Assembly: GCA_024195265.1 (NCBI GenBank)
Contig: JAJLRJ010000009.1
Coordinates: forward strand, 4,759,791 to 4,823,790
Reading direction: 5' to 3'
Length of the DNA: 64,000 nt
Source of the DNA: Dendrophyllia cribrosa
Lineage: Eukaryota > Cnidaria > Anthozoa > Scleractinia > Dendrophylliidae
Shown: positions 1 to 12,500 of the stretch, in pieces
Layout of the letters: each line of letters opens with the position of its first letter
Numbering within the stretch: the stretch's first letter is position 1
The notes under the pieces: model-generated
Seen by the model: the letters and a program-made list of their open reading frames with translations, nothing else
Database searches by the model: none
Told to the model about the DNA's origin: nothing
Made by a program: the position numbers and the translations under genes

Positions 1-671
1 GAACACATTCTGAAATAGCCGTCAACAAACAAGCCTTTGGAGACCATGTCACCGCTCAAAGCATGCCCTGTTTGTATCTGATCGCGATAATAGCTAGGAA
101 TCTTGTTCATAGCTATTTTTCGCTTGAACGGGCATTTAAACTCCAAGAGAATAAAGCTGCCGTCTTTATCCTTAAAATAACCGTCTGGGCTACAAGTGAC
201 CTTTCGATAAAGCGGATGCTTGCTTGACAGATTAAGACATATGCTGTGACCAAAAACGGAAACAGAATGTTTTTGTTCAAAATACTTGCGAATAAGCGGC
301 TCGAACAGATTGCCCCAGGTACAAGCCGTATTGTTGAGCATATGTGTTGGTTGAATTTTCTTCATGAGCAAGCTGTGCCGTGATTCAAACGGCGACGATC
401 CTGTCAAGGCAGAAATCTCTGATGCCCCAATTGTATTTTGTCTGGCTGAGAGCCAGTCGGCACTCTTTTGTTTCAGTCCAGTGTTCCTCGATTTGAGAAA
501 GTTCATGAAAGCTTGTGTTGTAGCCATCATTGATATACGAAGGGTGAATGTTTTTTCAATTGGTGATAACCACACAACTGGATCACGTTGAGCGGCCAAT
601 GCCATAGAAACTTTCGTGAGCACTTGGGCTGTCATAGTCTTCCTCGTCATCACTGCCGATGTCTGCAAGCA
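1..671 (-). CDS. YqaJ / lambda-exonuclease-like nuclease, partial
   Basis: The frame is open from about 671 down to the window edge, so the 3' end is missing. Candidate starts are ATGs at 650-648, 605-603 and 530-528. The translation shows the hallmarks of the YqaJ viral-recombinase / phage lambda exonuclease fold (PDDEXK superfamily): an N-terminal IGASEISALTGSSPF block, WGNLFEP (first acidic residue), SPDGYF (catalytic Asp), LLEFKCPF (the E-x-K pair) and a following YRDQIQTGHAL helix. In this family these residues bind metal and digest DNA 5'-3' for recombination or genome processing. Members occur in phages and large eukaryotic DNA viruses, and as transposon- or virus-derived copies in animal genomes. 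All visible catalytic residues are present. The upstream ORF at 583-1041 overlaps it in another frame, which suggests a frameshift. Function in the host is unknown. Confidence 0.7.
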
Positions 672-1041
672 TCAAGGGCCCCTGAAAAGCTCTATAAAAC
701 GACATGCCAGGACAAATGCCCCTGTGCCTGCCCATGTCCACTTCTGGTGAGAAGTGTTCTTGGCATTCCTCACATGTTTGTGAAGTGAATAAACGGAAAT
801 AGCAAAGGTGTCCCGAGTGATAATGATTTTTTATTGAAAGGCATACAGATTTCATCCTGCGTTGATGAAGGGTCCTGGCAGCCAAGTCACGCTGGATACT
901 CCTTTCAACCAGTTCAAGGATGTAATCCTTGATCAAGTCTGGTAAATAGTCCCAATGGGATTCACCAAAGGACAGCAACCAATCACCAAAGTATTCTTGA
1001 TTCTTTGGATTGAAGTCAAGACCTTGAGCCGTCATTGCCAT
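583..1041 (-). pseudogene. ORF with a single CCHC-type zinc knuckle, out of frame with the nuclease
   Basis: A 152-residue ORF starts at ATG 1041-1039 and ends at a TGA at 585-583. Near residues 90-110 it has a Cys-x2-Cys ... His-x3-Cys arrangement (CEEC, then GRHRGIC), a plausible zinc-binding site, and it ends in an acidic, serine-rich stretch (around SDDEEDYDSP). It overlaps the nuclease ORF by about 89 bases in a different frame and looks like its upstream portion, so a frameshift, a missed intron or a sequencing error separates them. I do not recognise the family. Immediately upstream lies a large foldback (1129-1319), as expected of mobile-element DNA. Confidence 0.4.
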
Positions 1042-1128
1042 GTGGGTTGGTATGCACAGGGGTGGGGTTTATTCAATTGGCCATACCCCTGGGGTGGTGA
1101 TCTCGTACCGGACCAGCATTCACAGTGA

Positions 1129-1319
1129 GTAGTTAGGGACGTTGGTGCATTCGGGATCACCCCCAAAGACCCCCTATGGAGCCTTAATTTAATGATTGGC
1201 ACCGCCACCCACTGGGCCGACTGGCAGGAGAACCAGTGGGGTGGCGGTGCCAATCATTAAATTAAGGTTCCATAGGGGCCTTTGGGGGTGATCCCGAATC
1301 ACCAACGTCCCTAACTACT
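1129..1319. repeat. Large near-perfect foldback (hairpin)
   Basis: Arms of about 85-90 bp pair almost perfectly: the left arm runs from AGTAGTTAGGGACGTTGG and the right arm ends CCAACGTCCCTAACTACT. The loop is about 15 bp around 1216-1230. The open frame at 1032-1253 lies inside it and is not a gene. It may be a foldback transposon or a hairpin terminus of the element carrying the nuclease. Confidence 0.85.
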
Positions 1320-1570
1320 GTCCTATTTCACCATTCAACAAGGCATGATACACTGTTCAACATATTGAAGGTCCTATTTCACCATTCAACAAGGCAAGAT
1401 ACACTGTTCAACATCCCATTTCACCATTCAACAAGGCATGATATACACTGTTTAACATGTGGAATGTCCTATTTCACTATTCAACAAGGCATGATACACT
1501 GTTCAACATTTGTGGAACAGTAGTCGCAACATCTGTTGATCACCAAATGTTAAACAGTGCATGTATTATA
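1320..1570. repeat. Tandem repeat (about 45-60 bp units) ending in an inverted motif
   Basis: Four units of the form CCTATTTCACCATTCAACAA followed by GGCATGATACACTGTTCAACAT are arranged head to tail, with small length changes. The last unit runs into TGTTGATCACCAAATGTTAAACAGTG, which recurs at about 35686-35720, so this is the end of a dispersed repeat. Confidence 0.75.
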
Positions 1571-2682
1571 GTCTTGAGCTTGCAAACAGGCTTTGAGACA
1601 CCCGCAGACTACGTACATGTAAGCACACAACGCTGCGCTTAGACTGGTGATAGGTTTATTTCCTGTTGTTGGAGGATAAGATATAGATGTTATTGAACTA
1701 GCGTCAGGTCGATATCGGAAAAATAACGATAAAATAATAAATCTTGTCTCAGCAACCTGATGCAATATTTAAGGATATACAATAGCTGAACTACAATACT
1801 GACTAATTGGTTTAGGGATACTTCACCTTTTTCAGACATTTAAAAATCGCCGATAATTAACGTCACTAAAATCTATCTTAGAAAGTTCGCCCCGCACCCC
1901 ACCTCCTATTGCGGACTGCCCAAGCTACGTAGTTCAATTGAGGTTTGTTATTATGGATCTTTCACAAAATTTCCAACAACAGGTCGCTTCCTCAACGAGA
2001 GCGAGGAGCTTGGGACGCGAGAAAGAGCAAAGTTTCATGATCATTCCTTTCCCCGGGTCTCGGTTTTGTCTTACATGCAAGTATAAAAATTAACCCTACC
2101 TTAATTATTCTAAGTATCAAGGGAACCTTATCTTATCATTGTACATGCATCTTCAACATCAGGACATTGAATACTTGAATATGCTATCGAGAAACACCTT
2201 CTGCAACAATCTTTTACGAAACCATAAAGACCTAACATTTAATAGACCACATTCGTATTCGCGGTATTGCACTGGAACTAGCTTGCAATGGAGGCTCGTG
2301 TATATATTTGCATGTGAAAAGATTGCGATTGCCCCACATGAGTCTCGACTGCAAGCTAGTTCCAGTTCATTACCGAGAATACAAAATAGTTTATTCAAAA
2401 CGACTTGTTGAAATCCATAATTTAGTATTGTTTCGATATTCCATCCTCGTTCATTTATTGTAAATGTAGTTGTTTTAAACCAAAGAAAAATTTGAACAAC
2501 AACATATATATATTTCGTTTTCCCTTTCCTTAATGTGTTAATTCATACGACCGCATAAGTTGTAAGCTTTAAACAAACAAACAAATAATAATAATAATAA
2601 TAATAACACCAATAATAAATATTATTATTATTAAACGAACAAACATAAATAAAGGTCATTATTATTTTTAATTGGCTTGTAG
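1571..2682. other. Non-coding stretch upstream of the polycystin exon, with foldback and AAT-rich microsatellite
   Basis: I see no convincing exon here. A foldback occupies about 2258-2382 (arms containing GGAACTAGCTTGCA and TGCAAGCTAGTTCC), and 2572-2650 is an (AACA)/(AATA)-rich simple repeat. The polycystin exon starts immediately after TTGTAG at 2677-2682, so this is probably intron. Confidence 0.55.
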
Positions 2683-5600
2683 ATACTCCGTCCACTGTGC
2701 ATTCTACCCACGGAATCCCAGTACTGTTACAACAATGGCACCTGTACCACCCTCCTCCCCGAGTGCTCCCTTGAAAACCTAAAGTTCACCTGTCAGTCAC
2801 TGATGAAGGTCAACTGTAGTGGAAGTATTGATTGTGTACTGGGACAGATGGAGTGTCCGGACGGTGTAACGTTTAATGGTTTTACCCTTGGCAAGAAATA
2901 CGAGGTTGTGTATAGTTCCATGCTTTACCTGCCAGAGGGTTTTCATTTCATCAACGTAAATCAAAGCGGGTTTGACGTACGTACAGCCGACATAGTAGCC
3001 ATCGGCGCTATTGAGAACATCGGTCCTGAGATTCGCATCACAGATTCCGGAGGGAGTGCTTTTGTGTTGAACAGTGGACATCTTAATGTCAGTAATATTC
3101 TACAGGGAGAAGGAAATGCCGGTCTTGTGAAAATGCAACATAAGTTCCACCTCACGGTCATTTATATTCCTCCGTCTAAGATGAAAGTTTCTATAGGGAA
3201 TTTTCCAGTCGGGTATTGGACACAGCAAGCGACTGTTGCATCAGAGAAGGTTGTGTTTAGCCTAAGATCTTGTGTTAGCATTAAGAATATTACTTGGATG
3301 CTGCCTAGTTACGTCTCCACGAATCAATCGTTTGACCTTGTGATACCCCGACATCCGGGACATAACGTTACATACGGGATACAAATCGCCTCTTACCCTG
3401 GGTACAACCGGAGCAGCGATGACCACCACTTTTACACTTCGACAAACATCTCCAAAACAATACCGCTGGTTTTAGACAAACCAGGCACGCAGACAATTAT
3501 TCTTACAGCTACCAATCTTCTGTCGTCAAGGCAGCGCGTATGCGAGGTGAACGTTCTCGACAAAGTAAAAGATGTTTTTGTTTTTAATACTACTACAACA
3601 CTTGGCAACGAGACGGAAATCTGTTGGTTTGTTGAGGGTGGGACAAATGTTACTTATAGCGTGTCTTTTGGCGACGGTAATAACATAAACGACCGTTTTT
3701 CATCCCTCACGACCATAGTTGTGTGCTACATACACAGGTACTTGGAGGAGTTCGACTATACTGTGACCGCAACAGCAAACAACTTAGTTTCAAATCAAAC
3801 TAACTCGGGTCTAGCACAAGTTATAGCACCAATTGTCAACCTCACCTGTGATGTTATCCATGGCGCTCGTGACATTGAAGTTAACGAGACCATTCTACTC
3901 AACGCATCATACACACAGGGACGCAAGGCAAAGGCCCTTGTCGATTTCGGTGATGGTTCGTTTACCTTCTCCAACGTTAGTAGTCTTACCACGTTCAACA
4001 AAGTTTTCTCGCACAGTTATTTTTCGCATGCTAATTACTCTGCCAATATAACATTTGTTAACCTTGTCAGCCAGAAAACTTGCTTAGTAGAAGTTTTTGT
4101 GCACAAGCCAGTCTATCACTTGACTGGTTTTAACATAACATGCCGTCCAACAAATCTATCCACGCCGACACCATGTATGTTGAGCATAACTGGCGGAAAC
4201 GATTTTTGGTGTGACTGGCAATTTGGTGCTGATAATCAACGGAACAGGAGTCACTACTGGAACTTAACACTCCCAGTGGAGAACACTTACTTAGCAATTG
4301 GGATATTCGCTGTCACGGCCAATTGCAGCAACCGCTTGTACAATATCAGCGTCGTCGGAGAAGCTATTGTACAGGAGCCAATCACTGGACTGAATTTCGC
4401 GTGCCCAGATGCCCAATCAGTTGATGCCGATTTCGACTTGATTATCACCGTGACAACTGGATCAAGCATGCAGTTTGAGATCACGTTGCAAAATGTGTTC
4501 GGCAATTACACCATGCGGATGACCTATATGACTGATCTGAAGTCTAAAGTTATTCCAGTGAGCCGACTAAATTTTCCAGACGTTGGTATCTACCTTATGA
4601 CGGTGAAAGCGGTGAATTTAGTAACCCCTCTTCGGATTTCAACCCGCGAAATCAAGGTCGATAAGGTTTTAACCAACCTCCGTCTGCTTAACAATGACAC
4701 TTTTATTCGTGTAAACGCGACTACAGAGAGCTACATTTCAGTCGGCACGGGAACTAATGTTACGGTAGAGTGGGACTTCAAAGATGGACAGAGATCGACA
4801 ACAATTTTTCACGGCGATTCCTTGAGGTTTAACGGAGATTATATGTCCCATACATACAGGGATCACGGGAGTTATTTACTGAATGTCACTGCTTCGAATC
4901 CCGTGAGCACCCTGACAGTCTTGAAATACATATACGTGCAGTATATTGTAACGGATATCAGCATTACCTCTGATAGTCCAAAAGAGATCCCTGCAGGCAC
5001 AGTCACATTCACAGTGTCTGTAGGACCAGACACCCACCCACCTACAAATGCTACTATCCACATGGACTTTGGAGACGGTCAAACACGAACTGGTATACCT
5101 CTCGGCGGGGCGCAAGCCATTAACATCTCTAGCTCGTACTTAACCCCTGGGATAATTCCAGTTAACATGACTATGAAAAACAACATCAATTCCGTTAGTC
5201 TTCCACTTTGGGTAGACGTTCAACGAAGTGTAAAAAACTTGCAAAATTTGGTTTACCACACTGGCGGAGACGCGGGTTATGGTGCCCCGGCAAGGGGGAC
5301 GAAAGAGGACAGTTTTCCCCTGGAACACAAAGTGTTGTTTATGGCTAAAATTTCTGATGGTACAGCAGTGACTTACACGTGGGATTTTGAAGATGGGACG
5401 CCGGTTGTTGAAACGCAAAACACAAGTGTCGTGCATGGTTTTTCCTCCCGTCAGTATTTTAATATCACTCTCAAGGCGATGAATTCCATTAGTAGTATGA
5501 CGGTTTCCCGCGTGATAAGAATGATGGAGAGTGTGTTAAATGTTACATTTGAAAACGACAGTCCTACAGTCATTGGGTTCCACACAACATTGTTTATTAC

Positions 5601-6590
5601 AATCGGACAGCGAGGTACTGATTCGTGCTTCCTTGTAGACTTGGGAAACAACACGAGAATCCTGTACCGTGGATTTGATGGTGTGGCTTGTAATCACGAG
5701 GTCATGACCACAAACGATAGCAGAGTTCTCGATCCTTCACTAGATTTTACTATCACGTTTTTGTACTGGAAATCGCTCAACTATCCTGTGAAGATTACGG
5801 CTATCAATGACGTCTCTAGAATCACTATTCACGGTTGGGCAATTATCCTATTGTTACCTTGCAAATTTCCTATTGTCCGAATACCAGACGCTGGAAGATC
5901 ACCTCGCACACCCACTAAGTATTTTCGAGCCAATCGTATAACGCTGAAATCCCGATGCACAATCGATTGTTTTGCATCGAGAACGACAGCATTTCACTGG
6001 AATGTCACCAAGATCCCAGAGAACGACGTCATATCGAGTGATCATTTTGACGATAGCTTGTCAGTGTTGGTTGTTCCCGAGCGAACCCTGCCTTATGGAA
6101 AGTACAGGCTTCGCCTCAATGTGAGCATGGTTGGGTTGCCTCACGTGTACAGATGGGCGACTACTTATTTGGAAATCATTCCATCGCCTTTACTGGCGGA
6201 AATTTTTGGAGGTAACTCGTGGATTCAATCAGTGTACAGAAAAGTAATTCTCGATGCCTCGCCGTCATATGACCCGGACTACGGACCAAATGACAAACAG
6301 GGGCTTCAGTATTTCTGGTACTGCAAGACAGCCGATGATGATTATCAATTCCCCACTTTCCTGGGACAAGTTGCAAACAGCAGCAGCAATATCTCTGATC
6401 GCGGTGGTTGCTTTAGAAACGGTACCAGACGCCTTCATGTCAATGCAGAGGTTTTGGAAATCCCTGCTGGTCTGCTGTGGGTTAACAAGACTTATATATT
6501 TAAATTTTTCATCAGTAAGGGTCCCAGAATGGCAGTGTATTTTGTTCGCGTCGTTCTCACATACGAGGATCCACCCATGATGGTTATTAG
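2683..6590 (+). CDS. Polycystin exon 1 seen here: giant exon of PKD repeats leading into REJ
   Basis: This 3.9-kb exon begins after TTGTAG and ends ATTAG|gtaata. It opens with a short Cys-rich piece (YCYNNGTC, LPECS). Counting from the Met at 2803, PKD-type signatures lie near residues 287 (SFGDGN), 380 (DFGDGS), 655 (WDFKDGQ), 753 (MDFGDGQ) and 860 (WDFEDGTP), with weaker related repeats between. N-glycosylation sequons are dense throughout, as expected for an ectodomain. The last 150 residues start the REJ module (LDASPSYDPDYGP, then a Trp-Tyr-Cys). The Met at 2803 is not the likely start, because the frame is open and protein-like back to the acceptor at 2683. Confidence 0.88.
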
Positions 6591-9500
6591 GTAATATTTT
6601 AATTTGTCATGTTCAAAGTGAATTCTACCGTAAAGATCCGAAAGTAACAAACACGAAAGTAACGTCAAAACTTTGTGGCTGAGCCCCCCGCCCCCCCCCC
6701 CCCCCCCCAAAAAAAAAAGGTAACGAGATCGAGTTTTTTTGAAATTCCTCGTAAGTTTTTTTTTCCAATTAATAGTCATAACTTGATTTTTACAACAAGG
6801 GGAGCTGTCGCTTTTCCCATTAATTTCCGTCTTTTATTTAACGATTTTTCCCCCGAAAGTTACGACCATCCAAAATAAGGGAGCCCCAAAGGCTGCTAAT
6901 TCCGAATGTAACGAGGTCGTTACTTTCGGAACTTTACGGTATACTGACATCGGTATTTAAGTCTGATCATTCAAATGGAAGCTATTCAGCAGTTATGTTA
7001 TGTTTCACTGAATGTTTTGACTAACTGGGAGGGCAAGACGGGAAAACCGTCGGCTCCAGGTTAATGCATGATCACTGAGTAATTCATCTATTTTTTCATT
7101 CAATACAGCAAACCATTTAACCCGTTTCCAGGTGATCAGAATACAGCTGCCAAGCTCTCGCTCCAAGGAAGTTGCAGGGGTTGCAGTCAGGAACAGATCA
7201 ACTCAATGACAATGTCTTGGAGTTTGTGGCTCAAAGATGACATGAACGATACAGAAAATGTATTGGAAATGAGTGTCTTCAACATCGAAGACTGGTCTCT
7301 AATAACAAACCTCCTGTCTATGACTCGCGCTGGGGTAGATTCTGAGTTCCTTGTCTTGAGAGCTAACAGTCTCAAAAATGGTAAAACATACATCACCAGA
7401 ATAACAGGTAGGTTTCGGTCTATCTCCGTGAAGGCGCGGCGTTCTAGAGGTTAACGCGTACAACGTTTTCTGAAGTGACTAAGCGAAGAATGGCTATTTC
7501 CTCTAAAGGAGATGTAGGTTGTCTAAAGTAGCTTGCGTGGCAGTCGTTTCCTTGGTGGGAGAGCGCGTGATGAAGACATGGGTGCAAAAATTCCCCAAAT
7601 TTCCCAAAATTCCCCATGCCTCCGCGCGCACTCGCAAAGGAAACGACTGCTACACAGGCTAGCTTAAAGCATCAAGTACTTCTTAATGAATCTGAATTAT
7701 GAACCGACAACAGACATGCCAGCTTCACAGTGTATTTACAGTGAGATCGAATGCCAGAAGTGACCTCTGGCTGCCGGCATTAGACAATTCGTTATCTTAA
7801 TGTTACCTACCTAACGCATGGTATATGAAGTGAATGAAATGAATGGAAAACGAAGGAGACTATGTACTCTTTTCTTACAGTTATGTGGGTTCTTTAATGT
7901 CCTGTTGTAATTTTAGTATGAGAAGGAGTGTAAGAGACAAGACTAACCGCTTATTTACAATCTAATGCCATCATTTATCTGAACTGAGACAAGGTGTTCA
8001 ACACAGCTGGAATTATGCAGGTAACCAATTGAGGAAATCAAATCGTGTTTCCCGGCGCAAATGTTGCTTACAAGAAAACATAATCAAGATCTATACCACC
8101 AAGATAACGGCGCGGTATTCAATGCATTTAGTTACTTGGCTTTGAATACCCCAACAGTGCATTGAGCAGTGACATTTAGGGCCAATTTTTCTTATACTTA
8201 TTTCTCTTTAATTCTGTTTAATTGTTCAAGGCCGCTTTGGCAACGGAGCCACCGGTTTCGCGGAATATGTCTTTACCACAGCTTCCCCTCCCTCGGGTGG
8301 AAATTGCCGTGCAGTAAAAGGTAATATAATGGGGCTTGATGTCATAAATACCTTAATCTGTGACGGATGGACCAGCAGCTCAGGAGATACGGATTTAAAA
8401 TTTGATTACTTCTACAAGACCTCGCCAAGCGGCATGGAATACATGGTTCAGTACGTTAACGACCCTAAAATCGGGCGCATTCGGCTGCCACTTGGGCTCA
8501 AGGAACACAACTACACGCTTTACTTCAGGGCAGTTATCTCTGACAGACTGACTGCGAGCAGAACAGAAACCACTTTTGAGTACCAGGTGCGGCTTTATAT
8601 TTTGACTGCTAAGCTAGCAGCGTCTTAATGGTAATTCTGTGATCTGCTGGGAAAAAAATTATGTACCTATTGATTGGTGAGAGGTGCGCAAGGCCCGTGC
8701 GCCATGACCACGAGCCAAATATTTTCCCATCCGCCCCGACCTAACTAAATCAATGAGTATTTTATCGTATGCCCAATTTGGAGACAAAAGTGCTTGAAAT
8801 TTTAATACGCGAGGCCGTACGATTTTGTAGTAGGGCACACACATACGCACACACATACCACTGGCTCTCGTCATTCACACATAGCACTGGCACTCGTCAC
8901 TCACACATAGCACTGGTACTCGTCACGCAAACACATAGCACTGGCACTCGTCACGCACACATAGCACTGGCACTCGTCACGCACACACATAGCACTGGCA
9001 TTCGCTACGCACACACGTAGCACTGGCAATCGTCACGCTCACATATCACTGGCATTCGTCACGCACGCATAGTGTTGATTTATTGATATCAGCTGTTGTA
9101 TGCCAAAAATTCCCATGTTAAGTATTAAAGCACACTAAGTTACGATACCACAAAGAAAAATTCTGACAACAAAGCTCCAACTATAGTCACGGTTAACCCC
9201 CTCCCTTAATTCATCATTTGTCGAGAAATTTTATCTAAAATCATAATTTATATATCATAATTTATTAATTAATTAATCTGTTATTTACTCTCGAGTTTTG
9301 TAGTCTGATCTGTTATTTACTCTCGGGTTTTCTAGTGTTATCTCCATGTTGATTTACACTGTTGTTCATTCCTACAGAGCTTACCAAGTAAAGAGGATGA
9401 TGCTGCCATCATGGAAATTCTCTCAGAAGAAATGAAGATTTTTGGCTTGCTTCGCACGCTAGAGATGGAATCTTATTCCCAGTTTACTGATCAGTACGTG

Positions 9501-12500
9501 CTGGCTGTCTCATCACGGTTAAACGCCATGTCTAAACGCGGATCCAATCTAACGGATTTTAAAGGTTTGGCCAGAAAGGTGAATATATACGCTACAAAAC
9601 AGTCGTTATTTTTTTGCCTTTAAACTGGTGGAATGGGTAGGCGCGAACACGTAGATACTCGCGCGCGAAAAGGCGTTCTTTCCATTCACGCTGTCCCTTG
9701 GCTAGTCTCACTTGCCTAGAGCCGCGCGCGTTCTTGCGCCAAAACAAGCCACGCCATGAAGCGAACTGTCTTGAATTCCAGACTGATTGGAACTAAAACG
9801 TTCTGGTGTCTGTGTGCCACTTGATTGGATACATGAAAAAATTAAAACTTGTTTAAATTAAAGTGTCGAAATTTATGTTAAAAAACCAAACGTTTCGGGC
9901 TTTGCTTTTCTTCAGTTGTTGTCTGTTCGTTAATAAATTCACCACGATATCAATGTTTTGAATAGTCGTGTTAATAAATACATACGCCACGACATAGTTG
10001 ACCGTTTTGCAGTCTGCATGAGTTCTAAAACCACGATTTTCTCCTAGTCTACAAGTTTCGGCTTTTAACAGGACTGTAGGAATAAGGAAATTTGCTCTAT
10101 TGCAAGGCGAAACATGTGTTTAGACATTGGTAATACAGCTTTTTGAGTACTGGCGAAAAAGTTTCATTTGAATCAATGGTTACACCATAGGATTTTGTCC
10201 ACACACTCAAAAGTTAGAACAACGGTACATGTCTCCATAAATGATTCTGGGAGGGTTAACCGGTCACCCTGTAATAAGCGGTCAGTTAAAAAGCCCTGGG
10301 AAATTCTCCCATTAATTTCTTTGACTGTAAATCTGACCTCTATTAAGCGTTCGCGGTTACCTTTTACCAAATCCCACGAGTTATATTCATTCTCTTCACC
10401 TTTATTCAACGGTCACTTTGTTAAGAAAAAACATACAAGTACACATAAAAATACATTTGTGTGTGGCTTGCTGGAAAGCGACAAATTCTGTAATTCCTAT
10501 CATCACAAAGCTTAAAAAAAGTATAAAACGCTTTGCCGTCAAATTTTTCTTGTCATGGGTCTTCCTCCACGTCAAATTCGTCTTTACTTGATTTCCCTTT
10601 TAGCCGGAAACCTGTATTAAACGATCAATTGGCCATTCCCCAAGGGTGACTGCTAAATACAGGTTTGACTGTATCATTTTCGATTGCTTGGAACTCATTC
10701 CCCGCGCACTAATCCTGTTTAAACTGTTTTTTTTTTTCAGATTCGTAACCGCATGAGCCGAACTCTGTCTGAGATCACAATAGACAACATTGGAACCGTG
10801 AGAGAAACTGCGCATGCACTTGCTATGCTTTCCGCTGTACCTGATGAGTGTGACAATGAAACTCAGGTACGAAACAAGGGATTATATTTTGTACTTGTTG
10901 ACTGAGTGAGATCGCCGGTGCGCGCTTGGTCCGTACGCCATGACCTAACTAAGTCAATAAGTATTTTATCATATGATCAATTTGAAGGCAAAATTGTTTC
11001 AAATTTAACACACGAGGCCGTGCATTTTCCGGCGCTGTTCGCTCAAATGCGGACAGCCATCACACGAGTATTTTTAAATAGTTTTAAAAGAACCCGCGCG
11101 CGGATCCCTACGGGTCATATATTAACTTTCTTTATTTATTACCTCACATGACGCACCTGATGGCCTAACTCAGCTCCCCACGAGTCTCTCGTAGCTCAGT
11201 GGTTAGAGCATCTGACCGGTGTACGGAAGATGATAGGTTTGATTCCTGTCGGGAACATCTGTCTCGAAACAAGAGAGTTATCGAGATTCTACCGTAATCT
11301 CTATTTTACTTTCCCGCAGCTGCGACTTAATAAGACCCTGTACAATATGGTTGCACTGATTACACAGCAGTCCCATGATATGGACTCGACCGACCTCTGG
11401 GGGACGCTAAATGGTGTATCTGAAGCCCTGGGTAACACGCTGGCTGTTTTATCGCATTTTCTCAGTGATGATTTCCTTGGAAACGCCACAAACAGTTCAA
11501 TGGCACTGCCTGAAAACTACACTGAAACAGTAAGTACGCTGCTGGTTACAGCGCTGCAAGGTCTAATCCTGAAGTCGCGAGTTCAAATCTCGCCTGGGAT
11601 CAAATATTCTTTGAATCCTGGTTTCTCTATTTCCTCTCTAGGACGAGCACATTCTCGTCCCCTGAGCTGCACGTGTTGTTAACCGCTGACAAAACGAAAC
11701 GAGGGTTTTTGGGACGAGAATGGGAAGGACAGGGATGAAAAGGGATGTTTGATCGGCGTTTGATCGATTTGTTTGACTGTTTGATCGTTCTGATCTGGGT
11801 AAACTCGGAAAAGTCATATGATTTGAAATCGCCCTAGCACGTCATGTATGCTAATTAATTTTGTATCGGGTAAAAAAGTCCAAGGTTGTGGATGTCGGAC
11901 TAGTTGTGTTAGATGTCAGATCAATATAAATATAATATATTTTCCATCCCGCCTCAAACTAACAACATCGGATAATAATAAGCCTTTTGTTTTTGAAGGG
12001 ACAAAAAATGTCGAAATAAGGTCAGCTATAGGATTTTCGGAAAGGAGAAAGCAGCCAGTGATATAGTTATAAAGTCATATACTAAAATAATAATATTTAA
12101 AAACAGGACAACCCCATCCCAAGCGTTTCCTCGAACATTCCTCAATGGGTTTCCCTGTAGAATAGAATAGAAACTTTATTAAAATGTCAAAAGCCATCTA
12201 GCTAGTGAAAAAAAATCCCTTACTAATTTGGGGACACCAATTAAAGAAAAATTTACAAACTAAAAACTATATACAGTAATATATAAAACATCTACAGTTA
12301 TCTAATTACAAGATTTTTAATAAAACAATATATAAAAATCAAGAAGAACAGAGGCTACAACCTGCGCAGCCATCATCTAAAAGTTCACTTATATTGAATT
12401 GGCGTATCTTGCCTTTGAACGACATTAGGGTTTTGACGTCCCTGATACTCTTGGGTAGTTTTGTCCATAGCCTAGGCCCTAGATATCTAATAGAGTGCTT

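Noticed and set aside
588..788. Plus-strand Cys-rich 66-residue frame
   Set aside because: Antisense to the zinc-knuckle ORF; its Cys pattern is a complement artefact.
2803..6594. ATG at 2803 as the start and TAA at 6594 as the end of a 1,263-residue gene
   Set aside because: The frame is protein-like back to an acceptor at 2683, and the last codons overlap a donor at 6591 that joins in phase to further REJ and channel exons.
8769..9020. Thr/His-rich repeat protein
   Set aside because: Translation of a minisatellite; no start context or splice support.
11174..11252. Functional tRNA gene
   Set aside because: A- and B-boxes are present but the acceptor stem does not pair and no terminator T-run follows.
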